In this document: positions 7,730 to 16,792 of the stretch, one piece after another
How positions within the stretch are numbered: the first letter of the stretch is position 1
How the letters are laid out: every line of letters starts with the position of its first letter
Position numbers and translations under genes: made by a program
The notes under the pieces: generated by a model
The model's database searches: none
What the model was told of the DNA's origin: nothing
What the model saw: the letters and a program-made list of their open reading frames with translations, nothing else
NCBI GenBank assembly: GCA_900771365.1
Contig: CAAGNU010000335.1
Location: 1-28,713, forward strand
Length of the DNA stretch: 28,713 bases
Source of the DNA: Bacteroidales bacterium
GTDB lineage: Bacteria; Bacteroidota; Bacteroidia; Bacteroidales; P3
Direction of reading: 5' to 3'

Positions 7730-9691
7730 TTATTTATAGTTTCTCTTTGCTATCTTGATGTGTTCGTATTTGAGGTCTTCCTTGTCCATAGTCTCGGGGT
7801 TGCCATGACCTTGGTAGCTCCAAGCACCGACATACATGAAGTTTTCATCGTCGCGCTGGGTCTCGCCGTCCTCGGTCTGGTGCTCGATGCGGAAGTGGCC
7901 GCCGCAGGATTCCTCGCGGTGCATTGCATCTGCGATGATGAGCTGTGCCAGTTCGAAGTAGTCTTCGAGACGGTAGGCTTTTTCCAGCTCGGGGTTGAAC
8001 TCGTCGGAGCTGCCAGGAATGTTGACCTGGTTCCAAAACTGGCCTTCGAGCTCTTTGACGAGCTGTGCAGCCTTGGTGAGGCTCTCCTTGCTGCGAGCCA
8101 TGCCGCAGTATTCCCACATGATGCGGCCGAGAGCCTTATGGAAATGGTCGACGGTGTGGAGTTCGGAAGCCTCGGCCTTGATGCTGAGGAGTCGGTTGAT
8201 GCGCTGACGCACGGCTTCTTCTGCAGCGTCGAACTCGGAAGTCTGGTCTGAAATCTTACCGACATAGATTTGGTCGGCGAGGTAGTTTTGGACGGTGTAG
8301 GGGAGGACGAAATATCCGTCGGAGAGGCCCTGCATGAGTGCGGAGGCACCGAGACGGTTGGCGCCATGGTCGGAGAAGTTGGCTTCGCCAGCAGCGAAAA
8401 GTCCAGGGATGGTGGTCTGGAGCTCGTAGTCGACCCAGAGGCCGCCCATGGTGTAATGGACAGCGGGGTAGATGCACATGGGCTCTTCGTAGGGGTTCAC
8501 GTCGGTAATCTTCTGGTACATTTGGAAGAGGTTGCCGTAGCGGGCTTCCACGACGTCGCGACCGAGACGCTGGATGGCGTCTGCGAAGTCGAGATATACA
8601 GCCAGACCGGTACCTACGCCGTAACCAGCATCGCAGCGTTCTTTTGCAGCACGGGATGCGACATCACGCGGCACGAGGTTGCCAAAGGCGGGATAGCGAC
8701 GCTCGAGGTAGTAGTCGCGGTCTTCCTCAGCGATGTCGTTAGGACCAAGTTTGTGGGCGCGGATGGCTTCGGCATCTTCCTTCTTCTTGGGAACCCAGAT
8801 GCGGCCGTCGTTTCGGAGACTCTCGCTCATGAGGGTGAGCTTGGACTGATAGTCGCCGTGGACGGGGATGCAGGTTGGGTGGATCTGAACGTAGCAGGGA
8901 TTTGCAAAAGCAGCACCATGACGATGGCACACCCATGCGGCGCTACCATTAGAGTTCATCGCATTGGTGGAGAGGTAGTAGACATTGCCGTAGCCGCCTG
9001 TGCAGAGGATGACGCAGTGGGCAGCATAGCGCTCAAGCTCGCCGCTTACGAGGTTGCGTACGATGATGCCTCGTGCACGATCCATGCCGTCTTTATCCTT
9101 GACGATGACGAGGTCCATCATCTCACAGCGCTCGTGGAGACGGACGCTGCCGCGTGCAATCTCGCGGCTGAGGGCGCCGTAGGCACCGAGGAGAAGCTGC
9201 TGGCCGGTTTGGCCGCGGGCGTAGAAGGTTCGGCTGACCTGTGCACCACCGAAGGAACGGTTGTCGAGGTATCCGCTATAGTCGCGGGCAAAGGGGACGC
9301 CCTGTGCAACGCATTGGTCGATGATGTTGCCGCTAACTTCGGAAAGACGGTAGACGTTGGCTTCGCGTGCGCGGTAATCGCCGCCCTTGATGGTGTCGCG
9401 GAAAAGGCGCTCTACGCTGTCGCCATCGTTTTGATAGTTTTTAGCAGCATTGATACCGCCTTGTGCAGCGATGGAGTGGGCACGGCGAGGAGAGTCCTGA
9501 ATGCAGAAGATATCGACGTTGAAGCCCATAGCACCGAGAGAGGCTGCTGCGCTAGCACCAGCGAGGCCGGTTCCGACAACGATGATGTTGAGTTTGCGCT
9601 TGTTAGCTGGGTTGACCAGCTTTTGAGCGGCTTTATAATTGGTCCATTTTTCGGAGAGAGGACCTTCGGGTATTTTGGAATCTAGTTTCAT
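7730..9691 (-). CDS. frdA: Fumarate reductase/succinate dehydrogenase flavoprotein subunit
   Basis: The 653-residue product is the catalytic FAD subunit. The dinucleotide-binding motif GTGLAG is at residues 40-45, and AHSIAAQGG includes H72, the expected covalent FAD-linking histidine. Conserved blocks of the active-site and capping domains are present (HPTCIP; YTMGGLWVD; GEANFSDHGANRLGASALMQ). The length matches Bacteroidetes and epsilonproteobacterial FrdA/SdhA of the single-cytochrome (type B) complexes. The gene order frdC-frdA-frdB is that used by these diheme enzymes. It reduces fumarate to succinate on the cytoplasmic face of the inner membrane. Confidence 0.96.
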   Translation of the reverse strand: MKLDSKIPEGPLSEKWTNYKAAQKLVNPANKRKLNIIVVGTGLAGASAAASLGAMGFNVDIFCIQDSPRRAHSIAAQGGINAAKNYQNDGDSVERLFRDTIKGGDYRAREANVYRLSEVSGNIIDQCVAQGVPFARDYSGYLDNRSFGGAQVSRTFYARGQTGQQLLLGAYGALSREIARGSVRLHERCEMMDLVIVKDKDGMDRARGIIVRNLVSGELERYAAHCVILCTGGYGNVYYLSTNAMNSNGSAAWVCHRHGAAFANPCYVQIHPTCIPVHGDYQSKLTLMSESLRNDGRIWVPKKKEDAEAIRAHKLGPNDIAEEDRDYYLERRYPAFGNLVPRDVASRAAKERCDAGYGVGTGLAVYLDFADAIQRLGRDVVEARYGNLFQMYQKITDVNPYEEPMCIYPAVHYTMGGLWVDYELQTTIPGLFAAGEANFSDHGANRLGASALMQGLSDGYFVLPYTVQNYLADQIYVGKISDQTSEFDAAEEAVRQRINRLLSIKAEASELHTVDHFHKALGRIMWEYCGMARSKESLTKAAQLVKELEGQFWNQVNIPGSSDEFNPELEKAYRLEDYFELAQLIIADAMHREESCGGHFRIEHQTEDGETQRDDENFMYVGAWSYQGHGNPETMDKEDLKYEHIKIAKRNYK

Positions 9692-9717
9692 GTTGTAAAC
9701 GTATTAAGTGCTTGGGG

Positions 9718-10683
9718 TTAGAGACCGAGGTATACCAGGATGACTACGGCTGCGAAGGCGAGGCAGACAAACCAAGCATAGATTTGTGCGATTACTTCGA
9801 TGGCGGTGTTGTACTTGTAGTTGTTCAGACCGAGGGTCTGGAATGCGGAAGCGAAGGCGTGGCGCATGTGGAACCACACGATGACGAAGAAGCAGAGGTA
9901 GAGGAATGCCATGAAGGGGTTGTGGAATTTCTGGCGGGTGAGGTTGTAGAAATCGGGTTCGACTTCGACCTCGGGCAGGGCTTCTTCAATAGCAGCCTTG
10001 TCTTCTGCGGTGAGTTTCTTGACCCACTTACCGTCTTCGGATATGGCATCGTTCCCGGCAGCATTGGTAAGGATGGAGGCCACGGGGACAGCGGTGCGGA
10101 GGGCGTCGATTTGTTTCTCAATTTCGGCTTTCTGCTCTTCATCGAGCTGGTCAGCATACATTTCAAACTGCTGCTCGTTGGCTGCGATGAAATCTTCCGG
10201 GCTCATGCCGTACTCCAAGGTGGCCTGCTGAAGGGCATCTATTTCGGGAGAAGAGATTTCTTCGGTCTTGACCATATATTGGCCTTTGACCCATCCGAGT
10301 TTGACAAAGTAGAAGTCGCAGAAGTGGACGATGAGGAGGGCGAAGATAAGGATGCCTGTCCAAATCATGAGCTTAGAGCCTGTGTGTGTTTTGGTACGGC
10401 TTACGTGATGATATTTGACAGGACGGGAGAGCTGGCTTGTAATCCAGAGCCAGACGGTGAGGAGGATGTGGAGGAGGATAAAGCCAAGGAGAACGATTTC
10501 GAAGACCTTGACGATGTAGTTGGTGCCCATAAAGTGGCAGAAGTCGCCATACCAAGTGCCGCCATCATGGCGCAGGATGCACAAGTTGGCGCAGGCATGG
10601 AACAACAGGAAGATGAGCAGGAAGCCGCCGAGAAGGGCGACGCAGATCTTCTTGGTGATGGAATGGATTTTTGGTAAATTCAT
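9718..10683 (-). CDS. frdC: Fumarate reductase cytochrome b subunit with a large extra loop
   Basis: The 321-residue membrane anchor has five transmembrane helices, at about 13-35, 57-81, 105-127, 256-278 and 295-318. Each of the first four carries a histidine suited to bind two haems b: H29, H72, H120 and H272 (H275 is an alternative). This is the diheme menaquinol-oxidising type. Helices 3 and 4 are separated by about 105 residues (roughly 138-245) that are acidic, Glu/Ala-rich and predicted helical. In the relatives I know, this loop is about 20 residues and the protein about 230 residues. The reading frame is intact, so it is an insertion and not a frameshift. It lies 26 bases upstream of frdA and 47 bases after nqrF. 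Confidence 0.93.
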   Translation of the reverse strand: MNLPKIHSITKKICVALLGGFLLIFLLFHACANLCILRHDGGTWYGDFCHFMGTNYIVKVFEIVLLGFILLHILLTVWLWITSQLSRPVKYHHVSRTKTHTGSKLMIWTGILIFALLIVHFCDFYFVKLGWVKGQYMVKTEEISSPEIDALQQATLEYGMSPEDFIAANEQQFEMYADQLDEEQKAEIEKQIDALRTAVPVASILTNAAGNDAISEDGKWVKKLTAEDKAAIEEALPEVEVEPDFYNLTRQKFHNPFMAFLYLCFFVIVWFHMRHAFASAFQTLGLNNYKYNTAIEVIAQIYAWFVCLAFAAVVILVYLGL

Positions 10684-10730
10684 TATTTTTATTGTTTAAA
10701 TGTTATACATTTTAATTATTGGTGCGAACC

Positions 10731-12023
10731 TCATTTCTTGGGTGCTCCGCCACCAAAGTCGTCGTAGAGGATGTTTTCGGGAGCTACACCGAGGCTGTCG
10801 AGCATCTTCACGACAGCAGCACTCATTGGTCCAGGACCGCACATGTAGTACTCAATATCCTCTGGGGCGGGATGGTCCTTGAGGTAGGTGTCATACATGA
10901 CGTTGTGGACGAATCCCGCGGTATAGGGTACGCCAGCAGCGTCTGCTGCGGGGTCGGGACGGTCGAGGGCGAGATGGAAATGGAAGTTGGGGTACTCCTT
11001 CTCAATGGCGTGGAAGTCGTCAAGATAGAAAACCTCGTTGAGGGCGCGTGCGCCATAGAAGTAGTGCATGGGACGGTCGGTAGTGTGGAGCGTCTTGGCC
11101 ATGTGCATAATCTGGGCACGAAGAGGAGCCATGCCAGCACCGCCGCCTACCCAAATCATCTCGGGCTTGTTGGGCATATCGGCAGGGTGTTCCTTGATGT
11201 GGAACTCGCCGTAAGGACCGGACATGATGACTTTGTCGCCAGGCTTGAGTGAGAAGATGTAGGAGGATGCGATACCGGGGTTGACATCCATGAAGCCAGA
11301 GCGGTCTGGTTTGAAAGGAGGCGTGGCGATACGCACGGTGAGCATGAAGACGTCGCCTTCGGCAGGATAGTTGGCCATGGAGTAGGCGCGGATGGTGGGT
11401 TCGGTGTTCACGCAACGGAGGTCGAACATCTTGAATTTCTCCCAAGCGGGCAGATATTCGTCGGTGATGAGGCTGCGGTCGAAGTCGTTGTAGCTGATGT
11501 CGAACTTAGGAATCTCAATCTGGGCATAGGAGCCGGGAGCGAAATCCATGTGTTCGCCTGCGGGCAGCTGGACTTTGAACTCTTTGATGAAGGTGGCCAC
11601 GTTGCGGTTGGAGACCACGGTACATTCGTATTTCTTGATGCTGAGGATTGAAGGAGGCACGGCAATCTTGAGGTCTTCTTTAACTTTGACCTGGCAGCCG
11701 AGGCGCCAATGATCCTGAATCTGTTTGCGGGTGAAGAAGCCCACCTCAGTGGGGAGGATGGATCCGCCGCCTTCGAGGACGCGGCATTTGCACTGTCCGC
11801 AACTGCCCTTGCCGCCGCAGGCGGAGGGAAGGAAGATCTTCTGCTCAGCGAGGGTAGAGATGAGGGAGTTGCCTGTGGGCACTTCAAGTTTCTTGTCGTC
11901 GTTGATGGTGATGGTCACATTACCCGTGGGCATCAGTTTGGCACGCACCCACAGCAGTAGGGCCACCAAGATTAGGATGACCACCAAAAAGACAACTAAT
12001 GCGGTAATTATAGTCTGTGTCAT
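10731..12023 (-). CDS. nqrF: Na+-translocating NADH:quinone reductase subunit F
   Basis: The 430-residue product is the electron-entry subunit. One N-terminal membrane helix (about 4-27) anchors it. A ferredoxin domain follows, with [2Fe-2S] ligands C69, C75, C78 and C110. The FAD-binding RAYSMANYP and NADH-binding GGGAGMAPLR and CGPGPM motifs belong to the ferredoxin-NADP reductase-like domain. It oxidises NADH on the cytoplasmic side and passes electrons to the membrane subunits. It is the last gene of the nqr set, 13 bases after nqrE, and no terminator separates it from frdC. Confidence 0.96.
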   Translation of the reverse strand: MTQTIITALVVFLVVILILVALLLWVRAKLMPTGNVTITINDDKKLEVPTGNSLISTLAEQKIFLPSACGGKGSCGQCKCRVLEGGGSILPTEVGFFTRKQIQDHWRLGCQVKVKEDLKIAVPPSILSIKKYECTVVSNRNVATFIKEFKVQLPAGEHMDFAPGSYAQIEIPKFDISYNDFDRSLITDEYLPAWEKFKMFDLRCVNTEPTIRAYSMANYPAEGDVFMLTVRIATPPFKPDRSGFMDVNPGIASSYIFSLKPGDKVIMSGPYGEFHIKEHPADMPNKPEMIWVGGGAGMAPLRAQIMHMAKTLHTTDRPMHYFYGARALNEVFYLDDFHAIEKEYPNFHFHLALDRPDPAADAAGVPYTAGFVHNVMYDTYLKDHPAPEDIEYYMCGPGPMSAAVVKMLDSLGVAPENILYDDFGGGAPKK

Positions 12024-12036
12024 TTCTAATCGATTT

Positions 12037-12651
12037 TTAAAGTTTGATACCCATGAAGGACATGAAGGCCATGCCCATCAGACCTGTGATGATGAAAGTT
12101 ATGCCGACACCTTTGAGTGCTGGGGGCACGTGGCTGTAGCGGAGTTTCTCGCGGATGGCGGCGATACCTACGATGGCCAAAAACCAGCCCAGGCCGCTAC
12201 CTGCTGCAAAGCAAGCCACTTCGCCGACGTTGCTATAGTCACGCTGCTGCATGAAGAGCGAGCCTCCCATGACGGCGCAGTTCACAGCAATCAGGGGTAG
12301 GAAAATGCCCAAGGAGTTGTAAAGGGCGGGACTGAACTTCTCAACGACCATCTCAAGAATCTGCACGATGGCAGCAATAACTGCGATGAACATAATCAGA
12401 GAGAGGAAGGAGAGGTCCACGTTGGCAAAATTTTCGCCCAACCAAGAGAGCGCACCGGGACGCAGCACGTACTTGTCAATCCAGAAGTTGACAATCGTGG
12501 TGATTGTCAGCACGGCTGTGACAGCGATGCCGAGACCTGCGGAGGTCTTCACGGTCTTCGATACGGCTAGGTAGGAGCACATGCCGAGGAAGAAGGCGAA
12601 TATCATATTGTCGATAAAGATCGACTTAATAAATATATTGATATATTCCAT
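12037..12651 (-). CDS. nqrE: Na+-translocating NADH:quinone reductase subunit E
   Basis: The 204-residue protein is an integral membrane subunit with six predicted helices and the conserved start MEYINIFIKSIFIDNMIFAF. The segment FLGMCSYLAVS has a cysteine within a membrane helix, which in NqrD/NqrE pairs binds an intramembrane Fe-S centre and takes part in Na+-coupled electron flow. It is paralogous to the preceding nqrD and is separated from it by 73 bases that contain AT-rich palindromes. No SD precedes it. Confidence 0.95.
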   Translation of the reverse strand: MEYINIFIKSIFIDNMIFAFFLGMCSYLAVSKTVKTSAGLGIAVTAVLTITTIVNFWIDKYVLRPGALSWLGENFANVDLSFLSLIMFIAVIAAIVQILEMVVEKFSPALYNSLGIFLPLIAVNCAVMGGSLFMQQRDYSNVGEVACFAAGSGLGWFLAIVGIAAIREKLRYSHVPPALKGVGITFIITGLMGMAFMSFMGIKL

Positions 12652-12724
12652 AGTTTGTAAATTTAAAATTTAAAAATTTGTGTGTGACACACTCTCAATT
12701 ATTAAATTTTAATTTCTAATTCAT

Positions 12725-13345
12725 TTAATTCTCCTGGAGTTCTTTGTCCTTGCTGCGCTGGATCCAGATGATGATGCCGACTAGAATCAGAGCCATGGGA
12801 GCCATGATGATGAGACCGTTGTTCTCATATCCGATCTTGTACATGCCCAGTTTCTCCATGACGGGGTAGCCCCAGAGGGTACCGCTACCAAGGAGTTCGC
12901 GGACGAATCCCAGGATGACCAAGATGATGCCGTAGCCAAGGCCGTTCCCGATACCGTCAAGTAGTGACTCAAAGGGCTTGTGGCTCATGGCAAAAGCTTC
13001 CAGACGACCCATGACAATGCAGTTGGTGATGATGAGGCCGACATATACTGAGAGTTGTTTGCTGACATCATAGACGAAGGCCATCAGCACTTGATTGACC
13101 AGAATGACGAGTGCGGAGACGACGACGAGCTGGACAATGATGCGGATGCGCGGAGGGATGGTATTGCGCAAAAGGGAGATGATGAAATTGGAGAGCGCGA
13201 CAACCACGGTGACCGAAAGGGCCATAACCACGGCGGGTTTCAGTTGCGCTGTGACGGCCAAGCAGGAACAGATGCCCAGAATTTGGACAGTGATGGGGTT
13301 GTTCTTGGCCAGCGGTGTAGTGAAAAGTTTAAGATTATTACTCAT
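12725..13345 (-). CDS. nqrD: Na+-translocating NADH:quinone reductase subunit D
   Basis: The 206-residue membrane protein is the partner and paralogue of NqrE, with the cysteine segment ILGICSCLAVT in the first helix and six predicted helices. I chose the start at 13345 (MSNNLKLF) and not the upstream in-frame ATG, because a perfect AAAGGAGG lies 6 bases before it at 13352-13359. With this start it overlaps the end of nqrC by 8 bases, indicating translational coupling. Confidence 0.95.
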   Translation of the reverse strand: MSNNLKLFTTPLAKNNPITVQILGICSCLAVTAQLKPAVVMALSVTVVVALSNFIISLLRNTIPPRIRIIVQLVVVSALVILVNQVLMAFVYDVSKQLSVYVGLIITNCIVMGRLEAFAMSHKPFESLLDGIGNGLGYGIILVILGFVRELLGSGTLWGYPVMEKLGMYKIGYENNGLIIMAPMALILVGIIIWIQRSKDKELQEN

Positions 13346-14147
13346 TGCTTGCCTCCTTTCCATTATTAGTAGCAGCCTCCTCTACAACGGGCTGGGGCTC
13401 GACGGAAGACTGCAGTGTGTTGGTTATGTAGGCTTGATAGCGGGCGAGATCGTTCCCAAGCATGGCACTCACGCCGTTGGAGGTCATGGTGCCGCCACTG
13501 ATGGCGTCAACTTCATGCTCGCCTTCTGGATTAGCGTGCTTTTTGACAGCGATGGATACGACTGTGCCGTTCTCATCAAGGATTTTCTTGCCGATAAAGG
13601 GCGCTTGGAACTTCTCGGTGGTAATCTCAGCGCCAAGGCCGGGAGTCTCGCTGTCATGGCTGAAGGTCACGCCGATGATGGTGTTGAGGTCGGCATCAAG
13701 GGCGATGTTGGCATATACAGGCCCCCAGAGTCCGTTACCCTGTGTGGGGATGACATATCCCGTCATGCCGTCTTTCTGGAACAAATAGACGGGGAAGGCA
13801 CCCTGTTGGCCGGCTTTTTCTTTGTTCTGCTCGGCTTTGAGGTTGATGTTGAAGGCACGCTCATCACCGCTAATCATCTTTCCGGTAGAGATTTCGTACT
13901 CGGAAATGATGCTGCCGTCAGTCCCCACAGTGAGTTCGCGGGTGAAGTACTCGTTGTAGAGGGCTTCAGCTCCGTTGCGGTCGATTGTGACGTTGATGGC
14001 GGCGAGAAGTGTCTGCATCTTCTCGTTGCGGATATTCTCTTGCTGGCGGTCTTTCAGACCCATGGCCACAACCGAGAGGATGACGGCCACTATGGCTACG
14101 AGGACGGCAGAGTAGAGGAAGATATATTTGTTGCTAAAAGATTTCAT
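13338..14147 (-). CDS. nqrC: Na+-translocating NADH:quinone reductase subunit C
   Basis: The 269-residue product has one N-terminal membrane helix (about 9-30) and a periplasmic FMN-binding domain. The flavinylation motif reads DAISGGTMTSNGV, with T220 the expected site of covalent FMN attachment. It carries electrons in the middle of the NQR chain. Its ATG overlaps the nqrB stop codon as ATGA, and a strong AAAGGAGG precedes it at 14155-14162. The residues after 235 are Glu- and Asn-rich and look like a disordered tail. Confidence 0.95.
   Translation of the reverse strand: MKSFSNKYIFLYSAVLVAIVAVILSVVAMGLKDRQQENIRNEKMQTLLAAINVTIDRNGAEALYNEYFTRELTVGTDGSIISEYEISTGKMISGDERAFNINLKAEQNKEKAGQQGAFPVYLFQKDGMTGYVIPTQGNGLWGPVYANIALDADLNTIIGVTFSHDSETPGLGAEITTEKFQAPFIGKKILDENGTVVSIAVKKHANPEGEHEVDAISGGTMTSNGVSAMLGNDLARYQAYITNTLQSSVEPQPVVEEAATNNGKEASNE
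13352..13359 (-). promoter_or_regulatory. Strong Shine-Dalgarno of nqrD
   Basis: The minus strand reads AAAGGAGGCAAGCAATG. The SD decides the nqrD start at 13345 and lies inside the end of nqrC. Confidence 0.8.
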
Positions 14148-15343
14148 GCTTTGACCTCCTTTCCTTGGTTAAGCTGGGCACGATGCTGGCGCATCTTGAT
14201 GTTGCGAGAAACGATGCAGTGGTCGATAAGCGGTGCGAAGCAGTTCATGAGCAGGATGCTGAGCATCATGCCTTCGGGATATGCGGGGTTGAGGACGCGC
14301 AGCAGCACGGCGAAAGCTCCGATGAGTAGGCCGTAGATCCATTTGCCGCAGTTGGTCTGGGCAGAGGTAACGGGGTCAGTAGCCATGAACACTGCACCGA
14401 AGGCGAAACCGCCCATGATGAAGTGGTAGTAGAATGGCAGCTGCATGTAAGCGTTGGCACCGATGAGGTTGAAGAGGCCGCCCATAAGTCCGCCGCCAAT
14501 GAAGACGCTGAGCATGATGCGCCAGCTAGCGATGCCGGATACGAGAAGCAGGATGGCGCCCAAAGCGATAGCGATAACGGAAGTCTCGCAGGTGCAGCCA
14601 GGAACGGTGCCGATAATCATGTCGAGAGCGGAGGCAGAGGGGTTGAGACCTGTGCTGAGTTCGCCCATTGTGGTGGCGCCAGAGAGCGCGTCGGTCGAGA
14701 AGGGGTTCATCTTAGCGGCAATCCAGACTTGGTCGCCCGACATATGAGTGGGATAGCTGAAGAAGAGGAAGGCGCGGGCCACGAGAGCAGGGTTGAGGAA
14801 ATTCATGCCCGTGCCGCCGAAAACCTCTTTGCCGATGATGACGGCGAAGGCCACGGCGAGAGCCAGCTGCCAGAGAGGTGTGGTGACAGGCACAATCATC
14901 GGGATGATGATACCCGTTACGAGGAAGCCTTCGTAGATGTCGTGGTGACGAATCTGGGCGAAGGTGAACTCGATGCCCAGGCCGACGATGTACGACACTG
15001 CAATCATGGGCAGCATACGGACGAAGCCGAAAAGCAGGCAGTACCACCAACTTGCGGCTGTGCCGAGTTCATAGGGCCAGTTCTCTGCGTGCAGCGAGGT
15101 CTGGTATCCGATATTCCACATACCGAAGAGCAAGGCGGGCATGAGCGCGATAACCACGGTGATCATGGTACGCTTCAGATCCACGCCGTCGCGAACATGT
15201 GAGCCGCTCTTGGTGACGGTATTGGGTGAGAAAGCGAAAGACTCGAAGCCCTCAAAGGTACTGCCCAGCCAGGACAGTTTGCCTCCTTCGCTGAAGGTGG
15301 GCTTCATCTTGTCAAACATTTGGCGTATTTTATTCATCTGCAT
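14144..15343 (-). CDS. nqrB: Na+-translocating NADH:quinone reductase subunit B
   Basis: The 399-residue multi-helix membrane subunit carries the covalent-FMN motif DALSGATTMG, with T224 as the expected flavin-bearing threonine. Conserved segments GGTGMNFLNPALVARAF and MATDPVTSA are present. It reduces quinone and forms the Na+ path with NqrD/E. The ATG at 15343 overlaps the nqrA stop as TGATG. A perfect AAAGGAGG stands 7 bases upstream, which favours this start over an ATG two codons later. Confidence 0.96.
   Translation of the reverse strand: MQMNKIRQMFDKMKPTFSEGGKLSWLGSTFEGFESFAFSPNTVTKSGSHVRDGVDLKRTMITVVIALMPALLFGMWNIGYQTSLHAENWPYELGTAASWWYCLLFGFVRMLPMIAVSYIVGLGIEFTFAQIRHHDIYEGFLVTGIIIPMIVPVTTPLWQLALAVAFAVIIGKEVFGGTGMNFLNPALVARAFLFFSYPTHMSGDQVWIAAKMNPFSTDALSGATTMGELSTGLNPSASALDMIIGTVPGCTCETSVIAIALGAILLLVSGIASWRIMLSVFIGGGLMGGLFNLIGANAYMQLPFYYHFIMGGFAFGAVFMATDPVTSAQTNCGKWIYGLLIGAFAVLLRVLNPAYPEGMMLSILLMNCFAPLIDHCIVSRNIKMRQHRAQLNQGKEVKA
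14155..14162 (-). promoter_or_regulatory. Strong Shine-Dalgarno of nqrC
   Basis: The minus strand reads AAAGGAGGTCAAAGCATG, inside the last codons of nqrB. The sequence AAAGGAGGT is fully complementary to the usual 16S rRNA tail. Confidence 0.8.
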
Positions 15344-16758
15344 CAGAGAGCCTCCTTTCTTAAAATCTCCAGAGCCTGACGAATCACGGGTTGAATCTCG
15401 GTCTTGGAGGTGTCAATAAATTCACAAAGGGCGAAATCTTCGGGTTCCACCTCATAGATGCCTAAGTTCTCCTGCAGCTCGATATCGCCGATGATGCAGG
15501 CCTTGATGAGTTGCATGGGGTAGATGTCGAAGGGAAACACACGTTCGAAACTGCCAGTCACCACGAGAGGACGCCAAGCGCCGTGCGTGTTGGTGTCGAA
15601 CTTAGGTTTGAGGCACTGGGGCATTTCGGGGTAGATGCAGTGGAGCCACTTGGGCACGAAGCCTGTCCAGAAGGTGCGAGAGAAACTGAACTTCTGCAAG
15701 CCTGGCATCAGCCAGCCCATGAAATCGTAGTAATCGCCTTCTGGGAGGATGCTGAGGAGGCTGTCGTAGCCACCGATAAAGCTGTCGGCTGCGATAGTGG
15801 TGCCGCTGAGGATGTTGCCAGAGATGAGGCGGGAGCCCTGCATGGGCTGAGCCTCGACCAGCTGGGGATAGTCGGGATTGAGGGTCTGGCTCTTGGCGAT
15901 GTTCTCGACCGAGGCACCCGCGATGATGCGGTAGTAGTGAGGGTTCTTAATCTGAGGGCCAGCCACGGCGATAACCTTTTCGGGACGGTATTCTCCAGTT
16001 TTGGCGAGATGGCCGAGTACGGCCACGTCCTGTGGGTTCATCGTCCAGACCACCTCGCCTTTGTTGATGGGGCAGAGGGCGGCAATCTGTGTGCCGACAT
16101 TGCCGGCGGGATGAGGTCCGTTGAAGTAGCGGACCTGGATGTCGTTCTTGGAGGTCTTGCTGAGTTGCTCCGTGCTCTTGGCGAGTTTCTGTCCAGGACG
16201 GAAGCAGGCGTACAGCGGACCTTCAGCGAAGGTAGAGAGGGCCTCAAGGCCGTGGCAGAAGTCGTCTTCGTGGTCTTGGAGGGCGAAGTCGTAGTCGGGA
16301 GCCAGAGGTGCGCTGTCGAAACCGCTGATGACGATTGCCTTGGGCTTGACATCGGGGTTGGGCACGCATCCGAAGGGACGTTGGCGGAGCATTGTCCAAA
16401 GGCCGCATTGCAGCATTTGCTCTTTAATGTCGCCGCTGAGCTGTGCGGGACGGGCTTCGCTGTCGTCTTTCTCAACCACGACGGCGAGGAGGCGGCGTTT
16501 TTCGCCACGCACGACAGCTTTGACATGGCCGGAGACGGGCGAGGTGAAGCGGATGCGCTCATCCTCCTTGTTGCAGAAGAGCGCGTCGCCCGCAGCCACA
16601 GTGTCGCCCTCAGCCACCAACAGGCGGGGCACCAACCCCACATAGTCGGTAGGCTTCATTGCGTAGGTGGCGATGTGCCGTGCATCAGTGATGCGGAGGG
16701 CGGCTGCGCCTTCTACGGGCAGGTCGAGGCCTTTTTTGATATTAATAATATTTGTCAT
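15343..16758 (-). CDS. nqrA: Na+-translocating NADH:quinone reductase subunit A
   Basis: The 471-residue product is the soluble, membrane-associated subunit that binds quinone close to NqrB. It begins with the family's INIKKGLDLPVEG and includes FTSPVSGHVKAVVRGEKRRL and the later RPLVVTGSFERVFPFDI block. It opens the nqrABCDEF set. A 118-base gap with a long hairpin lies between it and aspA upstream. The length is slightly above that of Vibrio NqrA. Confidence 0.96.
   Translation of the reverse strand: MTNIINIKKGLDLPVEGAAALRITDARHIATYAMKPTDYVGLVPRLLVAEGDTVAAGDALFCNKEDERIRFTSPVSGHVKAVVRGEKRRLLAVVVEKDDSEARPAQLSGDIKEQMLQCGLWTMLRQRPFGCVPNPDVKPKAIVISGFDSAPLAPDYDFALQDHEDDFCHGLEALSTFAEGPLYACFRPGQKLAKSTEQLSKTSKNDIQVRYFNGPHPAGNVGTQIAALCPINKGEVVWTMNPQDVAVLGHLAKTGEYRPEKVIAVAGPQIKNPHYYRIIAGASVENIAKSQTLNPDYPQLVEAQPMQGSRLISGNILSGTTIAADSFIGGYDSLLSILPEGDYYDFMGWLMPGLQKFSFSRTFWTGFVPKWLHCIYPEMPQCLKPKFDTNTHGAWRPLVVTGSFERVFPFDIYPMQLIKACIIGDIELQENLGIYEVEPEDFALCEFIDTSKTEIQPVIRQALEILRKEAL
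15351..15358 (-). promoter_or_regulatory. Strong Shine-Dalgarno of nqrB
   Basis: The minus strand reads AAAGGAGGCTCTCTGATG, inside the last codons of nqrA. It supports the start at 15343. Confidence 0.8.
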
Positions 16759-16792
16759 TATGCGTTTATTTGTTAGTGTTTTATGTTACCAA

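Noticed and set aside
7718..16776. Long plus-strand open frames opposite the frd and nqr genes (for example 8270-9685 and 15511-16776)
   Set aside because: They mirror highly conserved genes on the other strand, have no recognisable domains or start signals, and arise from the codon usage of the real genes.
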